This document shows, one piece after another, positions 26,853 through 36,852 of a stretch of DNA of 64,000 nt. Under the pieces are notes generated by a model. It made no database searches. It saw only the letters and a program-made list of their open reading frames with translations, and had not been told where the DNA came from. A program made the translations under genes and the position numbers. The DNA is taken from positions 1-64,000 of the forward strand of contig NZ_JACIIU010000010.1 of the NCBI RefSeq assembly GCF_014205685.1, given 5' to 3'. How positions within the stretch are numbered: the stretch's first letter is position 1; every line of letters begins with the position of its first letter. Origin of the DNA: Paenochrobactrum gallinarii (GTDB lineage: Bacteria; Pseudomonadota; Alphaproteobacteria; Rhizobiales; Rhizobiaceae).

Positions 26853-29479
26853 TCTTCTTTCTCGAGCATTTCCTTAACGGCAGTGGCAAGCTGTTTGAGC
26901 GAGAACGGTTTTGGCAAGAAGCCAAATTTGGCATCTTCCGGCAGATTGCGTGCAAAGGCATCTTCCGCATAACCGGACACAAAAATAAACTTGATGTCAG
27001 GGTAATGAATGCGCAATTCGCGCAGCAGTGTCGGCCCGTCCATCTCTGGCATAACAACGTCAGAAACAACGATATCAACCTTGCCACCGAGCTCTTCCAG
27101 CACTTCAAGCGCTTCAACACCGGATGCAGCTTCATGTACTGTATAGCCGCGTGACTGGAGCGCCCGCACGCCGCCCATACGCACAGCATCCTCATCTTCA
27201 ACCAGCAACACAGTTGCAGAGCCAGAAAGATCGGCGTTTTTCTCTTGTTTTTTCTCTTTAATAGCCGGAGCCTGTTCGCTCACGGCTTTGTGCTCAACAA
27301 CATGACGCGGCAAGAAGATTTTAAAAACAGTACCTGTACCAAGTTCTGAATCGCAATAGATAAAGCCACCGGTCTGTTTGATGATACCGTAAACCATTGA
27401 TAGGCCGAGACCCGTCCCCTTGCCCACTTCTTTAGTGGTGAAAAACGGCTCAAAAATCTTTTCCAGCACATCCGGTGCGATACCGCTTCCGCTGTCCTGA
27501 ACTTCAAACATAACATAATCAGCTTCGGGCAATTCATGATATTGCAGTGCTGCTACTTCTGCCTGCGGCATATTGCGGGTACGAAGTGTAATCAAACCGC
27601 CATCCGGCATTGCATCACGCGCATTGACTGCGAGATTGACCGCGACCTGCTCAAACTGGCCAAGATCGGCACGCACTGGCCAAAGGTCACGGCCATGCTC
27701 GATTTTCAGGTCAATATCTTTACCCACCAGCCTTGCCAGCAACATGCGTAAATCTGCCAACACATCGGTGAGATCAAGGACTTCCGGACGCAAGGTCTGT
27801 CGGCGCGAGAACGCCAATAACTGGCGCACCAAAGAGGCCGCACGATTGGCATTCTGCTTGATATTCATAATATCAGGGAAGGACGGATCGGAAGCGCGAT
27901 GATTGCTCAGCAGCAGATCGGACGACATGATAATCGCAGTCAGAACATTGTTGAAGTCATGGGCGATACCGCCAGCCAACTGACCAACAGCCTGCATCTT
28001 CTGGCTTTGTGCCATCTGCCCTTCAAGGGCTTTTTGCTCTGTCGTTTCAACCGCAGAGACAATCGCCGCCTCATCGGCATCCTCACCGCCAATATCGGTA
28101 ACAGGGCTGATATAAAAGCGAACATGACGCTCTTCATTGCCCGGCAACACTGTATCAATCGGTGTAATACTGGCCTGACCGGCAAAGGCTGCCGTTAATG
28201 CGCGTGAGAAAGCTTCGCGGTCCCGCTCATGAACAACCGATTCAATAGATAAGCGGCGTTCGGCAACATCACTCTCGACAACACCTGAGAAAATATCAAG
28301 AAAACGCGCATTGGTGCGTAAAGTGTGACCTTTACTATCAACCGCAGCAATGGCCATTGGGGCAGAGTTGAAAAAGCGGGTGAAACGCACTTCGGCTGAA
28401 CGCAGCGCTGCGGATGAATCATCACCTTCCGCACGGTTTAAAACGATTGTGCGGCTGGTACCACGCAAACCATCACGCTGCATCTGCACACGATGATAGA
28501 AGCGAACCGCCAGACTTTGGCCATTGCGTTTGGCAAGATCGAGATCAATGACGGAGTTACGGCTGGAGCCCGGTTCCGCTTTGACGGAGTTAATCAATGC
28601 CATACCGTTTCCGGCAACAATATCATTAAGCGTTAAAGAACCTGGCACGAATCCTGCCAGATCCACACCGAGCCACTCGGCTAATGTCGCATTGAGATAG
28701 ATAATCCGGCCGCTTGCATCGGCAGAAAAGAAGCCGGCTGGTGCATGATCGAGATGATCGATTGCTTCCTGCAAGTCCTGAAAAAAACGCTCCTGTTCGG
28801 CGCGTTCCTGCGAAATATCAGCAATCTGCCACGCGACTAAAGGGCCTTTATGCAGTTCACTTGCAGCAACAGGACGCGCTTTGATACGATACCATGTCGG
28901 CGTCAGGCTGGTGGAATGTAAATTATGGCTATGCACCAAAGGGCCGGTAAGGCGAATTTCTTCCTGCGCAGAAAAACCATCGCGCACAGCATTGGACAAG
29001 CGATAAATAGCATCCGAGCCACCGGATTCGGACGTCAAGATTGCATCAAGCGAACGCAGTTCATCGCTGTTGGCAGCACCCGTCATCTGGGCATAGGCCT
29101 GATTAGCATAAACAATATGGCCTTTGGTGTCGGAAACGACCGTACCTTCCGGCATTGTATCAAGGAATGAATGGGATAATTGCCCGTCTTTCACACCACG
29201 ATTAAATTTAATCAGGCCGATAGTGGAGCCGATCAGATAAAAGACACCTAGCATTGCCAGAAGGCCAAGCAATGCAAGCACAAAGCCCTCACCTAACTGA
29301 TCACGAAACAGGAAGAAAATCACAGTAAGCGCAATCAGCACGAGACCGAGTACCAATAATCTGAGGCCGGATCCCGCTGTTGGTTTTTCGTTTACAACCG
29401 ATCTTGAGAAAACTTCGGTCTTTGTCTGCTGAGACATACGCCCCGCCACCCTGTCTTTAGATTGTCTTTTATCGCTCAT
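26849..29479 (-). CDS. cckA: Hybrid histidine kinase CckA (cell-cycle regulator)
   Basis: The 876-residue protein has two membrane segments (about 38-58 and 65-90), two or three PAS-like domains (about 95-480), a HisKA dimerisation domain with His at about residue 507 ([14 protein letters not shown]), a HATPase with [15 protein letters not shown], and a C-terminal receiver with Asp at about 807 ([13 protein letters not shown]). The order matches CckA, the kinase and phosphatase that feeds ChpT and hence CtrA in alphaproteobacteria. It shares the region with the FliO-like protein and dksA, as in other Hyphomicrobiales. The other CtrA pathway genes are not in this window. Confidence 0.95.
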   Translation of the reverse strand: MSDKRQSKDRVAGRMSQQTKTEVFSRSVVNEKPTAGSGLRLLVLGLVLIALTVIFFLFRDQLGEGFVLALLGLLAMLGVFYLIGSTIGLIKFNRGVKDGQLSHSFLDTMPEGTVVSDTKGHIVYANQAYAQMTGAANSDELRSLDAILTSESGGSDAIYRLSNAVRDGFSAQEEIRLTGPLVHSHNLHSTSLTPTWYRIKARPVAASELHKGPLVAWQIADISQERAEQERFFQDLQEAIDHLDHAPAGFFSADASGRIIYLNATLAEWLGVDLAGFVPGSLTLNDIVAGNGMALINSVKAEPGSSRNSVIDLDLAKRNGQSLAVRFYHRVQMQRDGLRGTSRTIVLNRAEGDDSSAALRSAEVRFTRFFNSAPMAIAAVDSKGHTLRTNARFLDIFSGVVESDVAERRLSIESVVHERDREAFSRALTAAFAGQASITPIDTVLPGNEERHVRFYISPVTDIGGEDADEAAIVSAVETTEQKALEGQMAQSQKMQAVGQLAGGIAHDFNNVLTAIIMSSDLLLSNHRASDPSFPDIMNIKQNANRAASLVRQLLAFSRRQTLRPEVLDLTDVLADLRMLLARLVGKDIDLKIEHGRDLWPVRADLGQFEQVAVNLAVNARDAMPDGGLITLRTRNMPQAEVAALQYHELPEADYVMFEVQDSGSGIAPDVLEKIFEPFFTTKEVGKGTGLGLSMVYGIIKQTGGFIYCDSELGTGTVFKIFLPRHVVEHKAVSEQAPAIKEKKQEKNADLSGSATVLLVEDEDAVRMGGVRALQSRGYTVHEAASGVEALEVLEELGGKVDIVVSDVVMPEMDGPTLLRELRIHYPDIKFIFVSGYAEDAFARNLPEDAKFGFLPKPFSLKQLATAVKEMLEKED

Positions 29480-29937
29480 GCTGTGATAGCTAATTTTAAC
29501 GCACTAAACTACTCTTGCATGAAATTTTCCTGACGGCTGTTCACTCATAAACAGATAAGGTGTGGGCTTGAAGGCCTGTTGACGTGATAATGCAGCGTTA
29601 GAGAAAGCTTACCAAGTAAATGCATATAACAGATGATGAAAGAAAAAATCGCCAGCGAATCGACCAGCTCACTGCTATTTTTCTATTTTTGCATTTAAAT
29701 GCATTGAGATGATCATTTTTGCCGTTTGCGCGCTATAAAAAGCATATTAACAATGCAAACATGATTTTAATCACATTTTTTATAGACTGGTGTTAACTTA
29801 AACCATTGTGCTGCGAATGATCTCTTGTAGATATGCAGCCTGAAAACAGATCAGATATTTTGGCTCGATATAAAGATTAAGCCGATTTGTCTGTGTTTAA
29901 TGAAATAGTCCTGATCAAAATTCAAAGGGGTCACAGG
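29480..29937. other. Divergent promoter region of cckA and the FliO-like gene
   Basis: About 460 bp without a supported gene. A plus-strand open frame begins at 29887 but has no ribosome binding site, so I start the next gene at 29938. I saw no full CtrA site (TTAA-N7-TTAA) here, and no RNA fold I could name. Confidence 0.5.
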
Positions 29938-31140
29938 ATGAAGGAATCGCTTAGCGGCATTCTTGGCGAAGGAGCCGCCAATATCGTATTGTTCATATTG
30001 GCATTTGCCGCCATTTTAGTGGCTATCTTCATTATCTATGCGATTATCAGGCGCATTAGCGGTTCTTCGGCCGGTACTGATAATTATCGTGACCATCATG
30101 ACCCCTCGTCACGCCTTGCCGTTGTTGATGCGGCGATTGTAGATCATCAGCGCAAATTGGTGTTGGTGCGCCGTGACGATGTGGAGCACCTGATCCTCAT
30201 TGGTGGCCCGACTGATGTGGTTGTTGAGCAAAACATTACCGCTGACAGTGATTATACCCGTGGTTCGCGTATTACCGAAGCACAGATTGCCCGATATCAG
30301 TCTGATTATCAGGAAGATGCTGCGCCGAACTTTGCAGAAGAACTTAACAGTACACCGACACGTCCAATCAACACAATGCCAGCAAGCCCTCTGGCTTTAA
30401 GTGATGTTTCTAAAACCGCACCTGCCCCGCAGTATGCTGTGCCAGAACCAAAGCCGGAGCCGGTTATTAAACAGGCAGCACCCGCCGCACCTGCAGCGCC
30501 GGTCTTTAAGCCATCACCATCCGCTCCGTCTGTCACGCCGCAAGCGCCGAACCTCACCCGACCGGTACCGGCCGCACCAAGTGTTGCACCTGTCGCCAAA
30601 ACAGTCGCACCGCAGCCGCGCACAGTTATATCATCAACGCCGGCGGCGAATGTAAAACCTACAATACGTTCGCATCCGGCTTATCCGCTTAGTCAGGTTT
30701 CGCAAGGTGTATTGACCTCGACCTCTACTGCTGCCGCAGCGGCAGCTGCAACAGTTGCAGCAAGCAGTGGTCGCCTTGATCATGTTGCGCCACAAAAAGC
30801 TGCATCATCTGATGATATTAAACCTGCACCAAGCTTTGCACCGCAAGCAGAAACTAAGCCTGAACCAGCTTTTGATCTCGATTTAACAAAAAGTAGCGAT
30901 GATTTTGGAGCTCTTGATGATGCATTGGATCAGGCACTTTTCAATGATCTGAACAGTGATTACTTCGAAACTGAAAAGCCTGTTGCCTCTAAAGTTGAAG
31001 ATGACATGGCTTTCATGCTTGAAGAAGAGCTGCTGTCCTCTCTCCATATGGAGATGGATATAGAGGCTGATTTGTCAGTCGACATCGAAGACGAGATGGA
31101 AAAACTGCTTGGCGAATTATCCATTAATCCGGAGCGTTAA
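29938..31140 (+). CDS. FliO-like membrane protein with Pro/Ala-rich linker
   Basis: I start at the ATG at 29938, which has AAAGGGG eight bases upstream (400 residues). One membrane segment (about residues 15-40, IVLFILAFAAILVAIFIIYA) is followed by a short domain RLAVVDAAIVDHQRKLVLVR and HLILIGGPTDVVVE, which matches the FliO cytoplasmic domain. Then comes a long Pro/Ala/Val-rich low-complexity part (about 120-300) and an acidic C-terminus. There is no flagellar cluster beside it. Its place next to cckA and dksA suggests a conserved non-flagellar membrane protein in this order. The function is not established. Confidence 0.75.
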   Translation: MKESLSGILGEGAANIVLFILAFAAILVAIFIIYAIIRRISGSSAGTDNYRDHHDPSSRLAVVDAAIVDHQRKLVLVRRDDVEHLILIGGPTDVVVEQNITADSDYTRGSRITEAQIARYQSDYQEDAAPNFAEELNSTPTRPINTMPASPLALSDVSKTAPAPQYAVPEPKPEPVIKQAAPAAPAAPVFKPSPSAPSVTPQAPNLTRPVPAAPSVAPVAKTVAPQPRTVISSTPAANVKPTIRSHPAYPLSQVSQGVLTSTSTAAAAAAATVAASSGRLDHVAPQKAASSDDIKPAPSFAPQAETKPEPAFDLDLTKSSDDFGALDDALDQALFNDLNSDYFETEKPVASKVEDDMAFMLEEELLSSLHMEMDIEADLSVDIEDEMEKLLGELSINPER

Positions 31141-31172
31141 TGGCCGGCCTATTGTTTGAACGATACGCATAA

Positions 31173-31205
31173 AAAAGGGGCTGTGAAATTCACAGCCCTT
31201 TTTAA
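31173..31205. terminator. Terminator between the FliO-like gene and dksA
   Basis: The stem AAAAGGGGCTGTG/CACAGCCCTTTTT has A-run and T-run on opposite sides, so it can end both converging genes. Confidence 0.92.
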
Positions 31206-31231
31206 ATAGTTATAATGAATAAATCGTCAGA

Positions 31232-31648
31232 TTAATCATCACGATAAATTTTTTCCCGACGCTCATGACGTTCCTGCGCTTCAATTGAAAGCGTGGCAAT
31301 CGGTCGGGCATCCAAACGTTTCAGACTGATTGGGTCACCGGTCTCCTCACAAAACCCGTATGTACCCTCATCAATCCGTCCTAAAGCAGCATCAATTTTA
31401 GAAATGAGCTTACGCTGACGATCACGGGCACGAAGCTCAATGGAACGATCAGTTTCAGACGAAGCACGATCAGCCAAATCAGGATGGTTTGAATTTTCTT
31501 GTTGTAGCGTTTCTAGTGTTTCACGGGCTTCACGTAAAATATCATTACGCCAAGCAATCAGCTTGCCACGGAAATACGACTTCTGCCGTTCATTCATGAA
31601 CGGTTCGTCATCGGCAGGCCTGTAGTCAAGGTTAATTAATTCACTCAT
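31232..31648 (-). CDS. dksA: RNA polymerase-binding transcription factor DksA
   Basis: The 138-residue protein has the coiled-coil with the acidic tip (around residue 60-80, SETDRSIELRARDRQRKL) and the zinc-finger region YGFCEETGDPISLKRL. It binds the secondary channel of RNA polymerase and works with ppGpp. The finger has only one cysteine, and ATLSIEAQERHERR replaces the second pair, a form known from other alphaproteobacteria (for example Rhodobacter) that does not need zinc. The ATG at 31646-31648 has GGGGTGA upstream. It is monocistronic. Confidence 0.92.
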   Translation of the reverse strand: MSELINLDYRPADDEPFMNERQKSYFRGKLIAWRNDILREARETLETLQQENSNHPDLADRASSETDRSIELRARDRQRKLISKIDAALGRIDEGTYGFCEETGDPISLKRLDARPIATLSIEAQERHERREKIYRDD

Positions 31649-31978
31649 TTGAATCACCCCACACCTAGGAGACGAGGTGTCTCTATAAATCGACAATCAC
31701 ATCCGCACAACATCAAATAAGCCTTTTTTGCCACTTTTTAGTGTGTATCCAAAGATTATTCGCCTAATGAAAGGAAAGGTTGTATCTTCTCCTTGTGATG
31801 CTTGAATTATCTTAAAAAACACCGCTTTAATAGTCGCATAAGGTATAACAAGCCTTTGTAACAGCAAGGGTACAAAGGCTGTGGGTAAACGGTACGTTGT
31901 GGCTCTGAACATAGAAACTGGCATTTACGACACTGATGCCGCAATTGATCCATTCGTTTTTATAAACTCAGGTAAAAC
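31649..31978. other. Intergenic region between dksA and the SixA-like gene
   Basis: About 330 bp. A minus-strand open frame (75 codons, 31697-31924) has no plausible start or family, so I do not call it. Promoters of the divergent neighbours are expected here. Confidence 0.5.
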
Positions 31979-32518
31979 ATGACAAAATCAGCTCCTAAGC
32001 GTCTTTTTTTATTACGTCATGCCCTGGCCAGCTGGCCATCAATCGGAGCAAAGGATTTTGACCGGTCACTGGATCCGTCCGGTTTTTCCATTATCGATGA
32101 ACTGGCACAAAATATGGCCGCACAGAATATGATACCGGAAGCGATTTTGTGCTCGGCTGCTTTGCGCACACAACAAACACTTGAGCATTTGCAAGTATAT
32201 TGGCCGCAAGATCAAATGCCTGATGCCTCCATGATTGAATTTAGTGACAGGCTTTATAGCGGCAGCGCATCCGATTATTTGCAGGCCATTCAGGATTTTG
32301 GCTATCTTTATGAGGAATGTCAGTCACTAATGATTATTGGCCATAATCCAAGTATTGAGGATTTAACATTTGCCCTCACCGGCAACCAATCGGGCATTGC
32401 TTTCGAGCGTTTACGTGCAGGTTTTCCAACTGCCGGTTTGGCAATATTGGAATTTGAAGTGCCATTTACTGAAATCAGCCCGCGTCATGGGCGATTGATT
32501 TCCTTTCCAACACTTTGA
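31979..32518 (+). CDS. SixA-like histidine phosphatase
   Basis: The 179-residue protein is in the phosphoglycerate-mutase-like histidine phosphatase family: RLFLLRHALASWP (the RH motif with RHA in place of RHG), then LCSAALRTQQTLEHL and IIGHNPSIEDLTF, the second catalytic histidine. SixA acts on phospho-histidine in phosphorelay and phosphotransferase proteins; this is the closest named member but the target here is unknown. The next gene starts about 100 bp downstream. Confidence 0.88.
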   Translation: MTKSAPKRLFLLRHALASWPSIGAKDFDRSLDPSGFSIIDELAQNMAAQNMIPEAILCSAALRTQQTLEHLQVYWPQDQMPDASMIEFSDRLYSGSASDYLQAIQDFGYLYEECQSLMIIGHNPSIEDLTFALTGNQSGIAFERLRAGFPTAGLAILEFEVPFTEISPRHGRLISFPTL

Positions 32519-32620
32519 GATAAATCCCAGCCTCTCCGAATGTTTTCACCATCTCACCGATTGCCATTTGATAATGGCATCATATATTTAAGTGGTCACA
32601 GATATTGATGAGGCTGACTT

Positions 32621-34084
32621 TTGGCAAAACTGACCACATTGACCGATGAGGCGCTCATTGCCTTTGACACACTGGCTGACCGGTCGCGTTCGCTTTTATC
32701 TCCGTCTCTGCGGCTTGGTGTTACCGGCCTGTCCCGTGCCGGTAAAACAGTTTTCATCACATCGCTCATTCATAATCTTATTCATGGCGGACGGTTACCA
32801 CTTTTTGAAGCCTACCAGTCGGGCCGTATCAGCCGCTCTTATCTGGAACCGCAGCCAGATGATGCAATCCCGCGTTTTCAATATGAAGAACATCTGCAAG
32901 CCTTAATCAATGAGCGCATCTGGCCGGATTCGACTCGTGCCATTTCGCAATTGCGCATTACCATTGATTATCAATCCGCGTCCTCATGGGGGCGGATGCT
33001 CTCTGCAGGTAAGCTTTCGCTGGATATTGTTGATTATCCGGGCGAGTGGCTCCTCGACCTGCCCCTGCTGGGTAAAAGCTATAAAGAATTTAGCGCAGAC
33101 TCCTTCAAGCTGGCACAAGAAGCCACACACCGTGACTTAGCCGATAAGTGGCTGCAAGCCGCCAATCTGGTACATCCGTCCAAACCCGCAGATGAAATGA
33201 CCGCCCAACATCTGGCACGCGTTTTTACTGAATATTTGCGTGCCGGTAAGGCCGATGAACGCGCGCTTTCAACGCTGCCTCCCGGCCGTTTTCTCATGCC
33301 CGGTGATTTGGATGGTTCACCTGCCCTGACATTTGCGCCATTGGCCAATCTCAAGCAGGAAGATTTCACCTCCGGTTCATTGGCATCCATGATGGAGCGG
33401 CGCTACGAATCTTATAAAACTCATGTGGTAAAACCGTTTTTTCGCGAGCATATTGCGCGTCTTGATCGCCAGATCGTGCTGATTGATGCTATGCAAGCAC
33501 TTAATTCCGGTGGAGCGGTTGTTGCGGATCTGGAACGCGCGCTCACGGATATTTTATCTTGCTTCCGCCCCGGCGGTTCGAGCCTGCTGACAGGATTGTT
33601 TCAACGTCGCATCGGGCGCATTCTGGTGGCTGCGACCAAAGCTGACCACCTGCATCATGAAAGCCATGATCGCTTGGAGGCAATCGTGCGCCGTCTCGTT
33701 GAGCGCGCTATACAACGGGCGGATTTTTCCGGTGCTGATATTGATGTCTTAGCCATGGCAGCCGTTCGCGCCACTCGCGAAGCCACTGTCACTCAAGGCA
33801 AAGATGTGCTTCCCGTCATTGTCGGCACTCCGCTGAAAGGTGAAAAGATCAATGGTGAAGTCTTCGATGGTGAAACTGAAACCGCTATATTTCCCGGAGA
33901 CTTACCAAGAAATCCTAATGTAATTTTTGAAAAGAATGAAGCATTTCATCAAGATGATGCGCTGCGCTTTATCCGCTTCCGCCCTCCTAAAATCGAAAGC
34001 ACTGCCGAAGGTATAAAACTTTCCTTGCCGCATATCCGGCTCGACCGCGCATTGCAATTTTTGATCGGAGATCGCCTATCATGA
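32621..34084 (+). CDS. ycjX: YcjX-family GTPase-like protein
   Basis: The 487-residue protein belongs to the YcjX/DUF463 family, a conserved P-loop NTPase of unknown role. A Walker A motif is visible in LGVTGLSRAGKTVFITSL, with LDIVDYPGEWLLDLPLLGKS as the switch/Walker B. The start is a TTG at 32621 with GAGG seven bases upstream. It overlaps ycjF by four bases, the standard pair; in E. coli they are linked to the phage-shock (psp) regulon, but no psp gene is here. Confidence 0.92.
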   Translation: MAKLTTLTDEALIAFDTLADRSRSLLSPSLRLGVTGLSRAGKTVFITSLIHNLIHGGRLPLFEAYQSGRISRSYLEPQPDDAIPRFQYEEHLQALINERIWPDSTRAISQLRITIDYQSASSWGRMLSAGKLSLDIVDYPGEWLLDLPLLGKSYKEFSADSFKLAQEATHRDLADKWLQAANLVHPSKPADEMTAQHLARVFTEYLRAGKADERALSTLPPGRFLMPGDLDGSPALTFAPLANLKQEDFTSGSLASMMERRYESYKTHVVKPFFREHIARLDRQIVLIDAMQALNSGGAVVADLERALTDILSCFRPGGSSLLTGLFQRRIGRILVAATKADHLHHESHDRLEAIVRRLVERAIQRADFSGADIDVLAMAAVRATREATVTQGKDVLPVIVGTPLKGEKINGEVFDGETETAIFPGDLPRNPNVIFEKNEAFHQDDALRFIRFRPPKIESTAEGIKLSLPHIRLDRALQFLIGDRLS

Positions 34085-35157
34085 GTGATAACCGTAAACC
34101 CGGCTCCTTTCAGTTGGATAATGACAAACGGATTAATCCTGCGCAAAGCGCACAGGAGACGATCCGTAAACCGCGTGCAGTATCCGATCCGAGCCAGATC
34201 ATTCCGGAGCCGGTTGATATTTTTGAACTGGATGCCGATGAACTGGCAGCCATTCAAAATATGGACGTGCCCGAAGCCGATTATGAGAAAAACCGGATTT
34301 CACTACGCTCGGTGCTTTTTGCAGCCCTTGGTATCCTTCTCTCTTTTGCCATTGGCCTTTGGGTGGAAGATCTCATCCGAGCGATGTTTAACCGTACCAG
34401 CTGGCTTGGCATTTTAGCGCTCATAGTGGCGGCTGTTGCGCTTGTCAGTTTTGTGATTTTGATCACACGAGAACTGCTTTCATTACGCAGGCTTGCCTCT
34501 GTTGCGTCCCTCCGTCTGGCAGCCCATGAGGCCGCACAAAAAGATGACATAAAAGCTGCCCGTCATGCCGTCGCTCAACTTGTATCAGTCACCTCCAGCA
34601 TTCCGGCTACTGCCCGCGGACGTAAATTGCTGGATGATACAAAAGACGATATAATTGACGGTCGCAATCTGATTAAGCTTGCAGAAACGGAACTATTGAA
34701 GCAACTTGATATACAAGCCAGATCGATGATCTTACATTCTGCCAAACGTGTTTCAATCGTCACTGCGATCAGTCCGCGTGCTTTGGTTGACATTGCTTAT
34801 GTGGTTTTTGAATCCGCACGGCTTATCCGTCGCTTATCAGAACTTTACGGCAGTCGTCCCGGCAGTCTTGGCTTCTTAAAACTCACCCGCAATGTGATTG
34901 CTCATTTAGCGGTTACCGGCACGGTTGCGATGGGAGACAGCGTTATTCAGCAGCTGGTTGGCCAAGGGCTTGCCTCGCGCCTTTCCGCCAAGCTTGGTGA
35001 GGGTGTCATAAACGGATTAATGACTGCTCGTATCGGCATTTCTGCAATGGACATTGTGCGACCATTCCCGTTTTTAGCTGAAAAGAGACCAGGGATCGGT
35101 GATTTTGTTACGGACCTGACCTCCCTCAACAATATTCGTAAAAATAATGGAAAATAA
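34081..35157 (+). CDS. ycjF: YcjF-family (TIGR01620, DUF697) membrane protein
   Basis: The 358-residue protein has two membrane segments near residues 75-95 and 110-130 (SVLFAALGILLSFAIGLWV, ILALIVAAVALVSFVILI) and the TIGR01620/DUF697 C-terminal domain (VSIVTAISPRALVDIAYVVF and LARGLASRLSAKLGEGV-like region). It overlaps ycjX by four bases and probably works with it; the role is not established. Confidence 0.9.
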   Translation: MSDNRKPGSFQLDNDKRINPAQSAQETIRKPRAVSDPSQIIPEPVDIFELDADELAAIQNMDVPEADYEKNRISLRSVLFAALGILLSFAIGLWVEDLIRAMFNRTSWLGILALIVAAVALVSFVILITRELLSLRRLASVASLRLAAHEAAQKDDIKAARHAVAQLVSVTSSIPATARGRKLLDDTKDDIIDGRNLIKLAETELLKQLDIQARSMILHSAKRVSIVTAISPRALVDIAYVVFESARLIRRLSELYGSRPGSLGFLKLTRNVIAHLAVTGTVAMGDSVIQQLVGQGLASRLSAKLGEGVINGLMTARIGISAMDIVRPFPFLAEKRPGIGDFVTDLTSLNNIRKNNGK

Positions 35158-35302
35158 TCGGGAAATTGTTGACTTTCAGAGCAATGCAAACGAAGCATTA
35201 ACCATTAAAAGCGATTATCGGGTATATCGAAGCAGTCGCTAATAAAGACAGGCTTTATGGCAGACGCCACCCCCATTGACTGAGTTTGGAACAGATACTG
35301 CG

Positions 35303-35836
35303 ATGAGAAACCGTATAGCTGCTTGCCTTTTAATGCTGCCTGCCACGACAGTTTCTGGCGCAGCCTATTCTGCTGACAATGATCAGCAGTTTTTCCGTCA
35401 GATTGAGGGGCAGTGGACTGGTTCCGGTGAAATTGTTGCCGGAAAATATAAAGGCACGAAATTCGTCTGCAATCTGGCAGGCACCACGCCTGAAACCACT
35501 GCCGGCATGACATTGGACGGCTCCTGCCGTGTTGGTGTTTTTTCACAAGCGATGAAAGCGGTGATTTCACGCGATGGTAAGAACTATACCGGTGCCTTCA
35601 ATGATGGCGCTACGGGTAAGGGGCTGGATGTTGTTTCAGGCAATGTGAGCGGCAATCGTATTGTTCTCGGACTGAACCGTAAACAGCTTGATGGCGCAAT
35701 GCTTGCTCGTGTTGCTGACAATAATACGATGAATGTCACTGTTTCGGTGCGCGTTGAAAAAGAACTGGTTCCGGTAATCGGCCTGAACCTGAAGCGCACA
35801 AGTGGCAGTGCTCCAAGCAACATTGCACGCAATTAA
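35303..35836 (+). CDS. Secreted protein of unknown function
   Basis: The 177-residue product has a signal peptide (MRNRIAACLLMLPATTVSGA, cleaved about AYS-AD) and a beta-rich body that begins FFRQIEGQWTGSGEIVAGKY and includes NLAGTTPETTAGMTLDGSC. The sequence FRQIEGQWTGSG resembles lipocalin-like or DUF-type secreted domains that open with a GxW motif. It probably acts in the periplasm. It is monocistronic, followed by a terminator. I do not assign a function. Confidence 0.8.
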   Translation: MRNRIAACLLMLPATTVSGAAYSADNDQQFFRQIEGQWTGSGEIVAGKYKGTKFVCNLAGTTPETTAGMTLDGSCRVGVFSQAMKAVISRDGKNYTGAFNDGATGKGLDVVSGNVSGNRIVLGLNRKQLDGAMLARVADNNTMNVTVSVRVEKELVPVIGLNLKRTSGSAPSNIARN

Positions 35837-35858
35837 AAAGTGCTCATAAAGATTTTTA

Positions 35859-35894
35859 AAAAGCGGCTTCAGATTATTCTGTAGCCGCTTTTTT
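35859..35894. terminator. Terminator shared by the secreted protein gene and folK
   Basis: AAAAGCGGCT pairs with AGCCGCTTTT around a 14-base loop, with A-rich and T-rich flanks, so both converging genes are served. Confidence 0.88.
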
Positions 35895-35901
35895 CTATCG
35901 T

Positions 35902-36432
35902 TTATTTCCACCAGTTAACAGCCGCATTGGCGACTTCAATACCTTGCGCCTCACTGCTTTGGGCAGCCTGTGCAATCACCTGCCCCTGCACTTCCAAATC
36001 CGGTGCAATGTCTGCAAGCGGAACAAGCACAAATGCGCGCAGCATCATGCGCGGATGCGGCAGACTCAAACGCTCTTCATCCAGCGTGATGAAATCTGCA
36101 TTTTTTTTCTGCATCACCAAAATATCGATATCAAGCGTGCGCGGACCCCAGCGCTCAATCCGCTCGCGCTTCATGTCAGCCTCAACGCCCAAAGTGACAG
36201 CAATCAGTTCTAATGGCGATAAATTTGTCTCAATACAAGCACAAGCATTATAAAACCAGCTTTGGTCGGTTTTGCCCCATGGTGGCGTGCGATAGAGCTT
36301 GGAAACCTGACAAACCTGCGTATCGTTGCGTGCATCAAACACTTGCAGCGCATGAGCCATAGATGCCGCCGGATCACCCAGATTACCGCCCAAGCCTAAC
36401 CATGCGCTAAATTTGAAGCTATCAGCACTCAC
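35902..36432 (-). CDS. folK: HPPK (6-hydroxymethyl-7,8-dihydropterin pyrophosphokinase)
   Basis: The 176-residue enzyme adds pyrophosphate to the hydroxymethyl-dihydropterin before the DHPS step. The motifs LGLGGNLGDPAASM, LYRTPPWGKTDQSWFYNAC and RWGPRTLDIDILVM are visible; the DxD in LDIDILV binds magnesium. It is last in folP-folB-folK and its start overlaps the folB stop (ATGA). Confidence 0.95.
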   Translation of the reverse strand: MSADSFKFSAWLGLGGNLGDPAASMAHALQVFDARNDTQVCQVSKLYRTPPWGKTDQSWFYNACACIETNLSPLELIAVTLGVEADMKRERIERWGPRTLDIDILVMQKKNADFITLDEERLSLPHPRMMLRAFVLVPLADIAPDLEVQGQVIAQAAQSSEAQGIEVANAAVNWWK

Positions 36433-36788
36433 GGTTCGTGAACCACGACAACTTCAACAAAATCCAACACGCCAGCCACTGGTGCATGAGGCTTGCGCAC
36501 GGTAATTTCGGCACGTCTGATTTGCTTGAAATGTTCAGACAGAGCTTTGGCAATATCGAGAGCCAAGGTTTCGATCAGATAACGACGTTTACCAGTGACG
36601 ATTTTTTCAATCAACTGGAATGCCACGCCATAATGAACCGTACCCTCAATACTGTCCTCTTCCAGCGCATTGCCTGCATCCACGGTCAAAACTGCATCAA
36701 CATAAAAGCGCTGACCTAGCTTTTCTTCTTCATCAAAAACGCCGTGATGTGCAAAAAAAGCACAGTTCATCATCCGGATCGTGTACAT
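36429..36788 (-). CDS. folB: Dihydroneopterin aldolase
   Basis: The 119-residue enzyme cleaves dihydroneopterin to hydroxymethyl-dihydropterin and glycolaldehyde. The FolB signatures FFAHHGVFDEEEKLGQRFYV and TVHYGVAFQLIEKIV are visible, with the catalytic lysine in the VRKPHAPVAGVLDFV region. I start at the ATG at 36786-36788 (MYTIRMMNCAFF). The start of folK overlaps the stop by four bases. Confidence 0.94.
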   Translation of the reverse strand: MYTIRMMNCAFFAHHGVFDEEEKLGQRFYVDAVLTVDAGNALEEDSIEGTVHYGVAFQLIEKIVTGKRRYLIETLALDIAKALSEHFKQIRRAEITVRKPHAPVAGVLDFVEVVVVHEP

Positions 36789-36852
36789 TTTCACTCTCTC
36801 TTGGCTCACCTTTAATCGCAAAGCTTATGCGAAATCAGGTTAAAGCTCTAAT

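Noticed and set aside
29700-29880. CtrA box (TTAA-N7-TTAA) between cckA and the FliO-like gene
   Set aside because: TTAA sites are present but none with the required spacing.
31697-31924. Minus-strand 75-codon frame upstream of dksA
   Set aside because: No plausible start signal; composition unlike neighbouring coding DNA.
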